DNA of 64,000 bases from Limnohabitans sp. (GTDB lineage: Bacteria; Pseudomonadota; Gammaproteobacteria; Burkholderiales; Burkholderiaceae_C), in assembly GCA_030158125.1 (NCBI GenBank), contig JAOATL010000004.1, positions 248,001-312,000 on the forward strand, written 5' to 3'. A program made the position numbers and the translations under genes. Under the pieces are notes generated by a model, which saw only the letters and a list, made by a program, of their open reading frames with translations, was not told the origin of the DNA and ran no database searches. Below, piece after piece: positions 18,337 to 26,145 of the stretch (position 1 is the stretch's first letter; each line of letters opens with the position of its first letter).

Positions 18337-20127
18337 TTAGAAAGCTTCTAAAGAAAGCTCTGTCACGCACTTTGCACCGTCCACAATGCTGTCACGCATG
18401 CCTGGGGCACGGCTGAGCAAATGATCAGCATAGAAACGTGCGGTGGTCACCTTGGCATCCATGAAAGCTTTGTCATTGCCTTGGGCACTTTGCCCTAAGG
18501 CCACCAACAAGGCGCGGCCCATTTGCCAGCCCGCCATCAAATTGCCCGTCAACATCAAGTACGGCACGCTGCCGGCAAAGACGTCATTGGGGTTGGCTTT
18601 GGTATTGCCGGCCACAAAGTTGACAACGTCCAAGAACGCCAAACGAGCGGCTTTCAAACGACGCCCCACCGCTTGAGCGTCTGCATTGCCGTTGGCCAAC
18701 AGTTCATTTTCTGTTTGCTCAACTTGACCTGCCAATGCTTTGGCAGTTTGACCACCATCACGTGCTGTTTTGCGGCCCACCAAGTCATTGGCTTGAATCG
18801 CAGTTGTGCCCTCGTAGATGGTCAAAATTTTGGCATCGCGGTAGTACTGCGCAGCACCTGTTTCTTCGATGAAGCCCATGCCGCCGTGCACTTGTACGCC
18901 CAATGAGGTCACTTCCAAACTCATCTCGGTGCTGTAGCCTTTAACGAGGGGCACCATGAATTCGTAGAACAACGCATTTTGTTTGCGCACTTCTGCATCG
19001 GTGTGATGATGGGCCGCATCGTAGGCAGCAGCGGCCACTGTGGCCAATGCACGGCAACCCTCTGTGCTGGCACGCATGGTCATGAGCATGCGCTTGACGT
19101 CAGGGTGATGAATGATGGGAGCGGAAGTGTTCATGCTGCCATCGACAGGACGACTTTGCACGCGGTCTTTGGCGTATTGCACCGCTTTTTGATAGGCACG
19201 TTCGGCAATGGCAATGCCCTGAACGCCTACCGCATAACGCGCCGCGTTCATCATGATGAACATGTACTCAAGGCCACGGTTTTCTTCGCCCACCAAGTAG
19301 CCAATGGCACCGCCGTTGTCGCCATACTGCAGCACGGCAGTCGGGCTGGCCTTGATGCCCATTTTGTGTTCGATGCTGACGCAGTGAACATCGTTGCGCT
19401 CACCCAAGCTGCCATCGGCTTTCACCATGAACTTGGGCACCACAAACAAGCTAATGCCCTTCACGCCTTCGGGTGCGCCTTGCACACGGGCCAACACCAA
19501 GTGCACGATGTTGTCGGCCATGTCGTGTTCACCGTAGGTGATGTAAATTTTGGTGCCAAACACTTTGTAAGTGCCATCGGGCAATGGCTCTGCACGTGTG
19601 CGAACCAGGGCGAGATCAGAACCTGCTTGCGGCTCTGTCAAATTCATGGTGCCTGTCCATTCACCTGAAATCAATTTTTCAAGGTAAATGTTTTTCAAAT
19701 CGTCAGAGCCCGCTGTCAACAGTGCTTCAATGGCGCCATCGGTGAGCAAGGGGCACAAGGCAAAACTCATGTTGGCAGAGTTGAGCATTTCGCCGCATGC
19801 TGCACCAATGGTTTTGGGCAAGCCTTGACCGCCAAAGTCCGTGGGGTGCTGCAGTCCTTGCCAGCCGCCCTCGCCGTATTGTTTGAACGCTTCTTTAAAA
19901 CCAGGCGTGGTTTTCACTGCGCCATTGGCAAATGCGGATGGGTTTTTGTCGCCTTCCCAGTTCAAAGGTGCAATCACATCTTGATTCAACTTGGCGCACT
20001 CTTCCAGCACGGCTTGTGCTGTTTCTAAGCCAGCGTCTTCAAAGCCTGGCATTTGAGCGACTTGGTCTATACGGGCCAAGTGCTCGATGTTAAAAAGCAT
20101 GTCTTTGAGGGGGGCAACGTAACTCAT
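18337..20127 (-). CDS. Acyl-CoA dehydrogenase, long form (DmdC-like)
   Basis: FAD enzyme that introduces a trans-2 double bond into an acyl-CoA and passes electrons to ETF. The 596 residues exceed the usual 380 because of an N-terminal extension and an extra C-terminal domain, the layout seen in 3-methylmercaptopropionyl-CoA dehydrogenase DmdC and related proteins. Motifs include NLTEPQAGSDLALVRT and the catalytic-glutamate segment IYEGTTAIQANDL. The substrate is uncertain: medium-chain, branched or methylthio acyl-CoA are all possible. The start at 20127 is preceded by GGAG; an upstream ATG at 20154 is less likely. It follows etfBA, its probable electron acceptor. Confidence 0.88.
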   Translation of the reverse strand: MSYVAPLKDMLFNIEHLARIDQVAQMPGFEDAGLETAQAVLEECAKLNQDVIAPLNWEGDKNPSAFANGAVKTTPGFKEAFKQYGEGGWQGLQHPTDFGGQGLPKTIGAACGEMLNSANMSFALCPLLTDGAIEALLTAGSDDLKNIYLEKLISGEWTGTMNLTEPQAGSDLALVRTRAEPLPDGTYKVFGTKIYITYGEHDMADNIVHLVLARVQGAPEGVKGISLFVVPKFMVKADGSLGERNDVHCVSIEHKMGIKASPTAVLQYGDNGGAIGYLVGEENRGLEYMFIMMNAARYAVGVQGIAIAERAYQKAVQYAKDRVQSRPVDGSMNTSAPIIHHPDVKRMLMTMRASTEGCRALATVAAAAYDAAHHHTDAEVRKQNALFYEFMVPLVKGYSTEMSLEVTSLGVQVHGGMGFIEETGAAQYYRDAKILTIYEGTTAIQANDLVGRKTARDGGQTAKALAGQVEQTENELLANGNADAQAVGRRLKAARLAFLDVVNFVAGNTKANPNDVFAGSVPYLMLTGNLMAGWQMGRALLVALGQSAQGNDKAFMDAKVTTARFYADHLLSRAPGMRDSIVDGAKCVTELSLEAF

Positions 20128-20145
20128 CTCATTCTCCAAATAAGA

Positions 20146-20171
20146 GAAAGGCACCTCAACGGATGCCTTTC
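20146..20171 (-). terminator. Hairpin between etfA and the acyl-CoA dehydrogenase gene
   Basis: GAAAGGCA (20146-20153) and TGCCTTTC (20164-20171) make a perfect 8-bp stem with a 10-nt loop. Read on the minus strand it is followed by CTCTTATTT, only partly T-rich. It may lower dehydrogenase expression relative to ETF rather than end the operon, since the next gene's ribosome site follows directly. Confidence 0.45.
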
Positions 20172-20201
20172 CAACTCACATATCAAGTCAAATCAAACGC
20201 T

Positions 20202-21134
20202 TCACAAAGCGTTGACCAGTTCAGGCACAGCCGCAAACAGATCGGCCTCCAAGCCATAGTCGGCCACACTGAAGATGGGGGCTTCTGGATCTTTGTTGAT
20301 GGCCACAATCACCTTGCTGTCTTTCATACCGGCCAAGTGCTGAATGGCACCGGAGATACCGCAAGCCACATACAACTGGGGCGCCACAATCTTGCCGGTT
20401 TGGCCTACTTGCCAATCGTTTGGCGCATAGCCTGCGTCCACCGCAGCACGGCTGGCACCCATGGCGGCCCCCAGCTTGTCGGCCAAAGGCGTCATGACTT
20501 CAGCAAACTTTTCTGCGCTGCCCAAGGCACGGCCACCGGACACAATGATCTTGGCTGCTGTGAGTTCAGGGCGGTCGTTCTTGGCAATTTCGCTGCCCTT
20601 GAAAGCGCTCTTGCCGCTGTCGGCAGTTGCCGCTGCTGCTTCAACGCTGGCAGAACCGCCAGTGGCTGCTGCTGCATCAAAACCTGTGGTGCGAACGGTC
20701 AACACTTTGACAGTGTCTTTGCTTTGCACAGTGGCGATGGCGTTACCTGCATAGATGGGGCGCTCGAAAGTGTCGGCAGACACCACCAACGTAACGTCGC
20801 TCAATTGCGCCACATCCAACTTGGCTGCCACGCGAGGCGCCACGTTTTTGCCGCCTGCCGTTGCAGGAAACAAGATGTGTGAATAGTTGTTAGCAATGGC
20901 CAACACTTGGGCTGCCACGTTTTCGGCCAAGCCATGCGCCAGACCTTCTGCGTCAGCATGAATCACTTTGGACACGCCTGCAATTTGCGCAGCTGCTTGA
21001 GCTGCCGCACCGGCGTTGTGACCTGCCACCAAAACGTGCACATCACCGCCGCAAGCCACAGCGGCTGTGACGGTGTTCAAAGTTGCACCCTTGATGGATG
21101 CGTTGTCGTGTTCTGCAATAACCAATGAAGCCAT
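20202..21134 (-). CDS. etfA: Electron transfer flavoprotein subunit alpha
   Basis: Alpha subunit of ETF, the soluble FAD/AMP heterodimer that takes electrons from acyl-CoA dehydrogenases and hands them to ETF-ubiquinone oxidoreductase. The protein has 310 residues, as expected. The C-terminal FAD-binding half shows IIVSGGRALGSAEKF, AVDAGYAPNDWQVGQTGK and YVACGISGAIQHLAGM, the family signature. The N-terminal half is Ala-rich. A GGAAA ribosome-binding site precedes the ATG. It is 69 bp downstream of etfB and upstream of an acyl-CoA dehydrogenase. Confidence 0.96.
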   Translation of the reverse strand: MASLVIAEHDNASIKGATLNTVTAAVACGGDVHVLVAGHNAGAAAQAAAQIAGVSKVIHADAEGLAHGLAENVAAQVLAIANNYSHILFPATAGGKNVAPRVAAKLDVAQLSDVTLVVSADTFERPIYAGNAIATVQSKDTVKVLTVRTTGFDAAAATGGSASVEAAAATADSGKSAFKGSEIAKNDRPELTAAKIIVSGGRALGSAEKFAEVMTPLADKLGAAMGASRAAVDAGYAPNDWQVGQTGKIVAPQLYVACGISGAIQHLAGMKDSKVIVAINKDPEAPIFSVADYGLEADLFAAVPELVNAL

Positions 21135-21203
21135 AAAATTTCCTTAATCAGTTGAGGACAGAGCAAATTTGCTTCGCAAATATTGGCCAGTCCCGCAAAT
21201 TTA

Positions 21204-21959
21204 TTAGATTACCTTCGAAACGTTCTTCAACTTATCAACCAATGTCGCCACATCGGGCACCTTGATACCGGCAGAGCGCTTAGGTGGCTCGGACACTTTC
21301 AAAGTGGCAATGCGAGGCGCAACGTCCACACCCAAGTCTTCAGGCTTGAACGTGTCGAGTTGTTTCTTCTTGGCCTTCATGATGTTGGGCAAAGTGACGT
21401 AGCGTGGCTCGTTCAAACGCAAGTCGGTGGTGATCACAGCGGGCATGCTCAAGGACAAAACTTCCAAGCCACCATCCACTTCGCGCGTCACTTGTGCTTT
21501 GCCATCGACCACTTCCACTTTGGAAGCAAAGGTAGCTTGTGGCAAGTCGGCCAATGCGGCCAACATTTGACCGGTTTGGTTGCAATCGTCGTCAATGGCT
21601 TGTTTGCCCAGGATGATCAAACCAGGTTGTTCTTTGTCGACCAAGGCTTTGAGCAACTTGGCAACAGCCAATGGCTGCAATTCCAAGTCTGCAGGCGTTT
21701 CCACCAAGATACCGCGATCGGCGCCAATGGCCATGGCCGTGCGCAATGTTTCTTGGCACTGAGTCACGCCGCATGACACAGCGATCACTTCAGTGGCAAC
21801 GCCCTTCTCTTTCAGGCGCACGGCTTCTTCCACTGCAATCTCGTCAAAGGGGTTCATGCTCATTTTGACGTTGGCGATGTCCACGCCTGTGCCATCTGAT
21901 TTGACGCGCACTTTCACGTTGTAGTCGACAACCCGCTTCACGGGAACAAGAATTTTCAT
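21204..21959 (-). CDS. etfB: Electron transfer flavoprotein subunit beta
   Basis: Beta subunit of ETF, which binds AMP and completes the FAD site of EtfA. The protein has 251 residues from the ATG at 21959, which has GGAGA 8 bases upstream; a longer frame to 21992 lacks a ribosome site. Family motifs are [19 protein letters not shown] at the N-terminus, [16 protein letters not shown], and the recognition-loop region [13 protein letters not shown]. It is the first gene of the minus-strand etfB-etfA-dehydrogenase-monooxygenase group. A 24-bp near-palindrome lies about 48 bp upstream. Confidence 0.96.
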   Translation of the reverse strand: MKILVPVKRVVDYNVKVRVKSDGTGVDIANVKMSMNPFDEIAVEEAVRLKEKGVATEVIAVSCGVTQCQETLRTAMAIGADRGILVETPADLELQPLAVAKLLKALVDKEQPGLIILGKQAIDDDCNQTGQMLAALADLPQATFASKVEVVDGKAQVTREVDGGLEVLSLSMPAVITTDLRLNEPRYVTLPNIMKAKKKQLDTFKPEDLGVDVAPRIATLKVSEPPKRSAGIKVPDVATLVDKLKNVSKVI

Positions 21960-22006
21960 TGCCAAATCTCCAAGATAAAAACAGGCCCACAAACGCCTTT
22001 TGTTTG

Positions 22007-22030
22007 ATTGACGTTAACGTAAACGTCAAT
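22007..22030. promoter_or_regulatory. 24-bp near-palindrome, candidate operator of the etf operon
   Basis: The arms ATTGACGTT (22007-22015) and AACGTCAAT (22022-22030) are exact inverted copies. The 6-bp core AACGTA has only one mismatched pair, so 11 of 12 pairs match. The shape resembles, as I recall it, operators of LiuR-type MerR-family regulators of branched-chain amino-acid and acyl-CoA degradation. It lies 48 bp upstream of etfB. The regulator assignment is inference. Confidence 0.6.
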
Positions 22031-22099
22031 TGTGCCCTAATCTTTGATTTTCTCAAGACTTTAGGCTCAAAAAAGCACGACCGTTCGAATTTTATATCA

Positions 22100-22233
22100 G
22101 GCAAGAGGCTTGCCCCAATGCAAAACCTCGGGAATTCACCGACCAATCGGTTGGGGAATTGGAGTTACCATGCGAAATGAAGGGTTTTTAACCCTGCGCC
22201 CTTGAGCATGTTCCAAATCTTCATTTGGCATGC
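22100..22233 (+). promoter_or_regulatory. Structured leader region upstream of dctP
   Basis: Four inverted repeats follow one another: GGCAAG/CTTGCC (22100-22114), CCAA/TTGG (22143-22154), AGGGTT/AACCCT (22181-22195), and a strong one at 22206-22233. In the last, GCATG and CCAAAT pair with ATTTGG and CATGC around a CTTC loop, with a TT bulge. It ends 17 bases before the dctP ribosome-binding site (ACGGAG, 22251-22256). No known riboswitch class is recognised. Confidence 0.45.
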
Positions 22234-22263
22234 CCTTTCCTATCCATTGAACGGAGTCCCTCC

Positions 22264-23280
22264 ATGAAAAAGTCGCTTTCATCTTTGGCTGTCGTGGCCT
22301 TGACCGCCTTGACTTCACAAGTCCAAGCTCAGACCGTTTTGACCGTCTCCAGCTGGTTACCCCCTACCCATACAGCGTCCATGGCCCAAAAAGAATGGTG
22401 CGACCTGCTTGAAAACAACACCAAGGGCCGCATCAAATGCAACATCTTGCCCCGTGGCGTGACACCTGCACCAGGCACTTACGACGCGGTGAAAAACGGC
22501 TTGGCAGACTTGTCATACACCGTTCACGGCTATACACCCGGACGTTTTGTGCACACCCAAATGACTGAACTGCCATTTTTGGGCAACAGTGCCGAGACCA
22601 TTTCAGTAGCCTTAAGCCGTGTGACAGCAAAGCATCCTGAATTTGCAGCCGAGCACCAAGGCGTCAAGGTCATTTCATTGTTTTCACACGGACCTGGCAT
22701 TGTCTTCAACGTCAAGCGTCCCATCGCAAAAGTGGAAGACTTGTCTGGCCTGAAGTTTCGCGTTGGCGGCGGCATGGTGAACGAAATGTCCAAAGCCCTG
22801 AACATGAACGTAACCCTCAAGCCAGCACCAGACTCCTATGAGTTGCTGTCCTCTGGTGTGATGGATGGCACATTGTTTCCAGCAGAATCAACTGAGTCGT
22901 TCAAGATCGACAAAATCGTCAAGCACGCAACCACATTCCCTGGTGGTTTGTACAACACCAGCTTCGTGTTCATGATGAACCAAGCCAAATATGACAAGCT
23001 GTCGGCCGACGACAAAAAAGCTGTAGACGCCATTTCAGGCGAAACAGCAGCGCGTATTTTTGGCCGCGGCTGGGACAAAGTTGACCGCCGCGCTTTTGCG
23101 TTGATGCAAGTCAACAACGTGCAGGTGACCAAAGCCGATGCCAAATTCGTGGCAGAAGTCAAAGCCAAGACACAGCCCCTCGAGCAAAATTGGGTTGCGG
23201 CTTCCAAGGCCAAAGGCTTGAAAGATCCTGCCAAAGTCTTGGCTGAATTCCGCGCCGAAATCGCCAAACTCGAAAAGTAA
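22264..23280 (+). CDS. dctP: TRAP transporter substrate-binding protein DctP
   Basis: Periplasmic solute receptor of a tripartite ATP-independent periplasmic transporter, which uses the ion gradient to import carboxylates. The protein has 338 residues with a clear signal peptide: MKKS, a hydrophobic stretch, and cleavage expected after VQAQ near residue 23. The mature part shows the DctP fold, including KNGLADLSYTVHGYTPGRF and the conserved-Arg region LSGLKFRVGGGMVNEMSKAL. The substrate is not known; the family takes C4-dicarboxylates, 2-oxo acids and sugar acids. The ATG at 22264 has ACGGAG at the right distance. The permease genes follow after a strong terminator-like hairpin. Confidence 0.92.
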   Translation: MKKSLSSLAVVALTALTSQVQAQTVLTVSSWLPPTHTASMAQKEWCDLLENNTKGRIKCNILPRGVTPAPGTYDAVKNGLADLSYTVHGYTPGRFVHTQMTELPFLGNSAETISVALSRVTAKHPEFAAEHQGVKVISLFSHGPGIVFNVKRPIAKVEDLSGLKFRVGGGMVNEMSKALNMNVTLKPAPDSYELLSSGVMDGTLFPAESTESFKIDKIVKHATTFPGGLYNTSFVFMMNQAKYDKLSADDKKAVDAISGETAARIFGRGWDKVDRRAFALMQVNNVQVTKADAKFVAEVKAKTQPLEQNWVAASKAKGLKDPAKVLAEFRAEIAKLEK

Positions 23281-23318
23281 TCAGGGCACAACGCCTCACC
23301 GCGTTTGTCATCGCACTG

Positions 23319-23358
23319 AAAGCGGTACCTGTCAAAATGAGAGGTACCGCTTTTTTTT
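23319..23358 (+). terminator. Strong intrinsic terminator between dctP and dctQ
   Basis: AAAGCGGTACC (23319-23329) pairs perfectly with GGTACCGCTTT (23343-23353) over a 13-nt loop and runs into eight consecutive Ts (23351-23358). It lies inside the transporter operon, so it should make the binding protein more abundant than the membrane subunits by partial termination. Confidence 0.85.
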
Positions 23359-23375
23359 GACCCACTGGACAACTT

Positions 23376-23861
23376 GTGAACAAATTTCTCGACAAACTCT
23401 GCAGCCTGATTTCTGGGCTGGCACTTTTTGCCATCATGGTTTTAACTTTCTTTGATGTCACCGGCAGAAAACTCTTAGACCACTCCATCACCGGCTCGCT
23501 CGAGCTGACCGAGTTGTTCATGGTCGTCGTTATTTTTGGTGCATTGCCACTCGTGTCGCGCAAAGGCGAGCATGTGGTGTTTGACTCCATGGACAGCTTC
23601 TGGCCCGCAGGCTTCGTGAAGTTCCAGAAAAGCTTGGTCAACTTGTTGTGCAGTGCTGCCTTGTTGGCGCTTGGATGGCTCATGCTGGCGACTGGCATCG
23701 ACTTTGCGTCTTTTGGTGAAACCACCGCGCAACTCAAAATATCCAAAGCCCCGTTCATCATGGGCATGGGCTTCATGTGTGCCCTTGCAGGCATCGTTCA
23801 TTTGGTCTTGGTGTTTCAGCCTTTGCGTGAAGATGAAGAAGCCGAAGGAGGTTTACTGTGA
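23376..23861 (+). CDS. dctQ: TRAP transporter small permease DctQ
   Basis: Small inner-membrane subunit that joins DctM to form the transport channel. The protein has 161 residues and four predicted membrane helices (about 12-32, 47-67, 88-110 and 125-147), the expected DctQ layout. VTGRKLLDHSITGSLELTE between the first two helices is a family-typical segment. The start is GTG at 23376; no strong ribosome-binding site is seen. Its last codon overlaps the GTG start of dctM (GTGA), indicating coupled translation. Confidence 0.88.
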   Translation: MNKFLDKLCSLISGLALFAIMVLTFFDVTGRKLLDHSITGSLELTELFMVVVIFGALPLVSRKGEHVVFDSMDSFWPAGFVKFQKSLVNLLCSAALLALGWLMLATGIDFASFGETTAQLKISKAPFIMGMGFMCALAGIVHLVLVFQPLREDEEAEGGLL

Positions 23862-25153
23862 CTGAAGCCCTCATTGGATTTGCCGCCATCTTTGCATTGG
23901 CGTTGTTGCGCATGCCCTTGGCTTTCTCCATGGGCCTGGTGGGTGTGGTCGGCATCGGCCTCACACGCGGCTGGATGCCCGCACTGGCAAGCACCGCCCA
24001 AGTGGTTCAAGAAACAGGCTTTGCCTACACCCTCTCAGTCATCCCACTGTTCATTTTGATGGGCAACTTTGTGGCGCGGGCAGGCTTGGCTCATGAATTG
24101 TTTCATGCGGCCTACACGTTCATTGGCCATCGCCGCGGTGGCCTGGCTCACGCCACCATTGCCGCTTGCGCTGGATTTGGTGCCATCTGCGGCTCCTCCA
24201 TTGCCACGGCCGCAACCATGAGCAAGGTCGCCTACCCGTCCATGAAAAAACTGGGCTACAGCGATGCTTTGTCCACGGGCGTGATTGCATCGGGTGGCAC
24301 CTTGGGCATCATGATTCCGCCATCCACCATCATGGTCATCTACGGCATCGTCACTGAAACGCACATTGGCAAATTGTTTGCCGCTGGTGTTTTCCCGGGC
24401 ATTTTGACGGCCATCTTGTTGATGCTGGCGGTGGTCTTCATGACACTGCGTGATCCTGAACATGCGCCGCCAGGTGAACACTTTACGTGGTCACAACGCT
24501 TTGAAGCTTTGCGTGGTATTTGGGGCGTTTTGTTGTTGGTCATTGTTGTGCTGGGTGGCATCTATGGTGGCATCTTCACAGCCACTGAAGGTGCCGGTAT
24601 GGGTGCAGCAGGTGCATTCTTGTTTGCATGGGCACGTAAAGCGCTCACCTGGGATGTGCTCATCAGTATCTTGGTCGAGTCGGCGCGAACCACGGGCATG
24701 CTGTTTACTTTGTTGATTGCCGCAACTGTGTTTGCCAACTTTGTAAACTTCACCACCATGCCTGGTGACCTCAAAGAATGGATCACGCACCTTGGACTGT
24801 CCCCCATCATGGTGGTGGGTGCCATGATGCTCATCTACATCATTTTGGGCACAGTGATGGAAGAACTCACCATGGTCTTGCTCACCATCCCTCTGTTTTT
24901 CCCCATTGTGGTTCAATTGGGTTTTGACCCCGTTTGGTTTGGCGTCTTGATTGTGATGGTCATTCAAATCGGTCTCATTTCTCCACCTGTTGGCATGAAC
25001 TTGTTTGTATTGAACACGCTCTTACCCAAGGTGGGACTTGGCACCATCTTCAGTGGCTGCTGGCCCTTTGTGGTGATGCAAATTGTCACACTGGCAATCT
25101 TGCTGAGTTTCCCAGCGATCAGTTTGTATTTACCCTCCCTCATGACCACCTGA
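23858..25153 (+). CDS. dctM: TRAP transporter large permease DctM
   Basis: Main ion-coupled transport subunit of the TRAP system in the inner membrane. The 431 residues form about 12-13 hydrophobic helices of two repeats. Typical DctM motifs are seen: VIPLFILMGNFVARAGLA, GFGAICGSSIATAATMSKVA with the Ser-rich re-entrant hairpin, and ASGGTLGIMIPPSTIMVIYG. The C-terminal half repeats this theme (IGLISPPVGMNLFVLN). The GTG start is preceded by a strong GAAGGAGG site and overlaps the dctQ stop. It is followed by an alpha/beta hydrolase after 37 bp. Confidence 0.94.
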   Translation: MTEALIGFAAIFALALLRMPLAFSMGLVGVVGIGLTRGWMPALASTAQVVQETGFAYTLSVIPLFILMGNFVARAGLAHELFHAAYTFIGHRRGGLAHATIAACAGFGAICGSSIATAATMSKVAYPSMKKLGYSDALSTGVIASGGTLGIMIPPSTIMVIYGIVTETHIGKLFAAGVFPGILTAILLMLAVVFMTLRDPEHAPPGEHFTWSQRFEALRGIWGVLLLVIVVLGGIYGGIFTATEGAGMGAAGAFLFAWARKALTWDVLISILVESARTTGMLFTLLIAATVFANFVNFTTMPGDLKEWITHLGLSPIMVVGAMMLIYIILGTVMEELTMVLLTIPLFFPIVVQLGFDPVWFGVLIVMVIQIGLISPPVGMNLFVLNTLLPKVGLGTIFSGCWPFVVMQIVTLAILLSFPAISLYLPSLMTT

Positions 25154-25190
25154 TTCAAACAAGCTGCTGATTCATCCGAAGGACATCGCA

Positions 25191-26144
25191 ATGTTAGACC
25201 CGCAAGCTCAAGCCCTGATGCAACTCATGATTGACAAGGGGGTTCCACCTGTGAACACCCTCACGCCTGTGGAGGCGCGAGCGTCGTACAGGTCTAGGCG
25301 CGCTTTCACGCAGCCCGACGCACCAGAGGTTTTCAAAATAGAAGACCGAGTGGTGTCTCACAATGGGGTGAATGTGCCTGTGCGGATTTACCATCCCCAA
25401 GGTGCAAAGACACAAAAAGCATTGCCAGCTTTGGTCTACATCCACGGCGGTGGCTGGACCATCGGCGACCTCGACACACACGATGTGCTGTGCCGAAGCC
25501 TCTGCGTTCAGGCCGACATCGTGGTGGTCTCTGTCGATTACCGCATGGGCCCAGAGCACAAGTTTCCTGCGGCTTACGACGATACGGTGGCAGCCTTCAA
25601 CTGGACGGTGGCACACGCAAGCAATCTGGGCATAGACCCTTCGCGCATTGCCATTGGTGGTGACAGTGCAGGCGGCAACTTGTCGGCTGCAGCTTGCATT
25701 GGGCTGCGCGACCAAACCGGCCTGTCGGTGCAGCCCGCTTTTCAATTGCTGATCTACCCTGCCACCATCATGTGGCCCGATACGGCGTCTTACCATGCCA
25801 ACGGCAAAGGGTACATGCTCACCAAAGACTCGATTGCGTACTACACAGAAAACTATTTGCGCAACCGAGAAGATGCCAAAGACTGGCGCGCGTCCCCGCA
25901 ATTGGCAAGCAGCCATGCAGGCCTGCCGCCAGCGTTTGTCATGACAGCGGGCTTTGACCCCTTGCGCGATGAAGGCTTGATGTACGCCGATGCATTGTCA
26001 CAGGCAGGCGTTCCCTCTCAATACATTTGCTTTGAGCGACAAATTCATGGTTTCATCACCATGGGCCGTGTCATGCAAGAGGCCAACACGGCCGTGAGTT
26101 TGTGCGCACAGGTTTTGAAAGAGCAGCTGCACACCCCAAGCTAA
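25191..26144 (+). CDS. Alpha/beta hydrolase (HSL-type esterase/lipase family)
   Basis: A 317-residue cytoplasmic hydrolase of the hormone-sensitive-lipase group. The oxyanion-hole motif HGGG sits at 85-88 and the nucleophile elbow GDSAGG at 157-162 (Ser159). The catalytic Asp is in AGFDPLRDEG and the His in QIHGFI. The family hydrolyses short-chain esters or amides; the natural substrate is unknown. AAGGAC precedes the ATG by about 8 bases. Its position 37 bp after dctM suggests it may process the compound taken up by the TRAP transporter, which is inference. It converges on the MscS gene with one base between the stops. Confidence 0.9.
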   Translation: MLDPQAQALMQLMIDKGVPPVNTLTPVEARASYRSRRAFTQPDAPEVFKIEDRVVSHNGVNVPVRIYHPQGAKTQKALPALVYIHGGGWTIGDLDTHDVLCRSLCVQADIVVVSVDYRMGPEHKFPAAYDDTVAAFNWTVAHASNLGIDPSRIAIGGDSAGGNLSAAACIGLRDQTGLSVQPAFQLLIYPATIMWPDTASYHANGKGYMLTKDSIAYYTENYLRNREDAKDWRASPQLASSHAGLPPAFVMTAGFDPLRDEGLMYADALSQAGVPSQYICFERQIHGFITMGRVMQEANTAVSLCAQVLKEQLHTPS

Positions 26145-26145
26145 T

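Larger units (their letters stand above)
21960..22263. promoter_or_regulatory. Divergent intergenic region etfB / dctP
   Basis: This 304-bp gap separates etfB (minus) from dctP (plus) and holds no gene that I can support. The etfB-proximal part contains a 24-bp near-palindrome (22007-22030). The dctP-proximal half is full of short inverted repeats, described separately. An in-frame upstream extension of dctP to 22225 is judged non-coding. I see no clear -35/-10 pair for either gene. Confidence 0.6.

Noticed and set aside
22225-22240. TGGCAT...TTCC upstream of dctP as a sigma-54 promoter
   Set aside because: The second element lacks the required GC at the right distance; the sequence is part of a hairpin instead.
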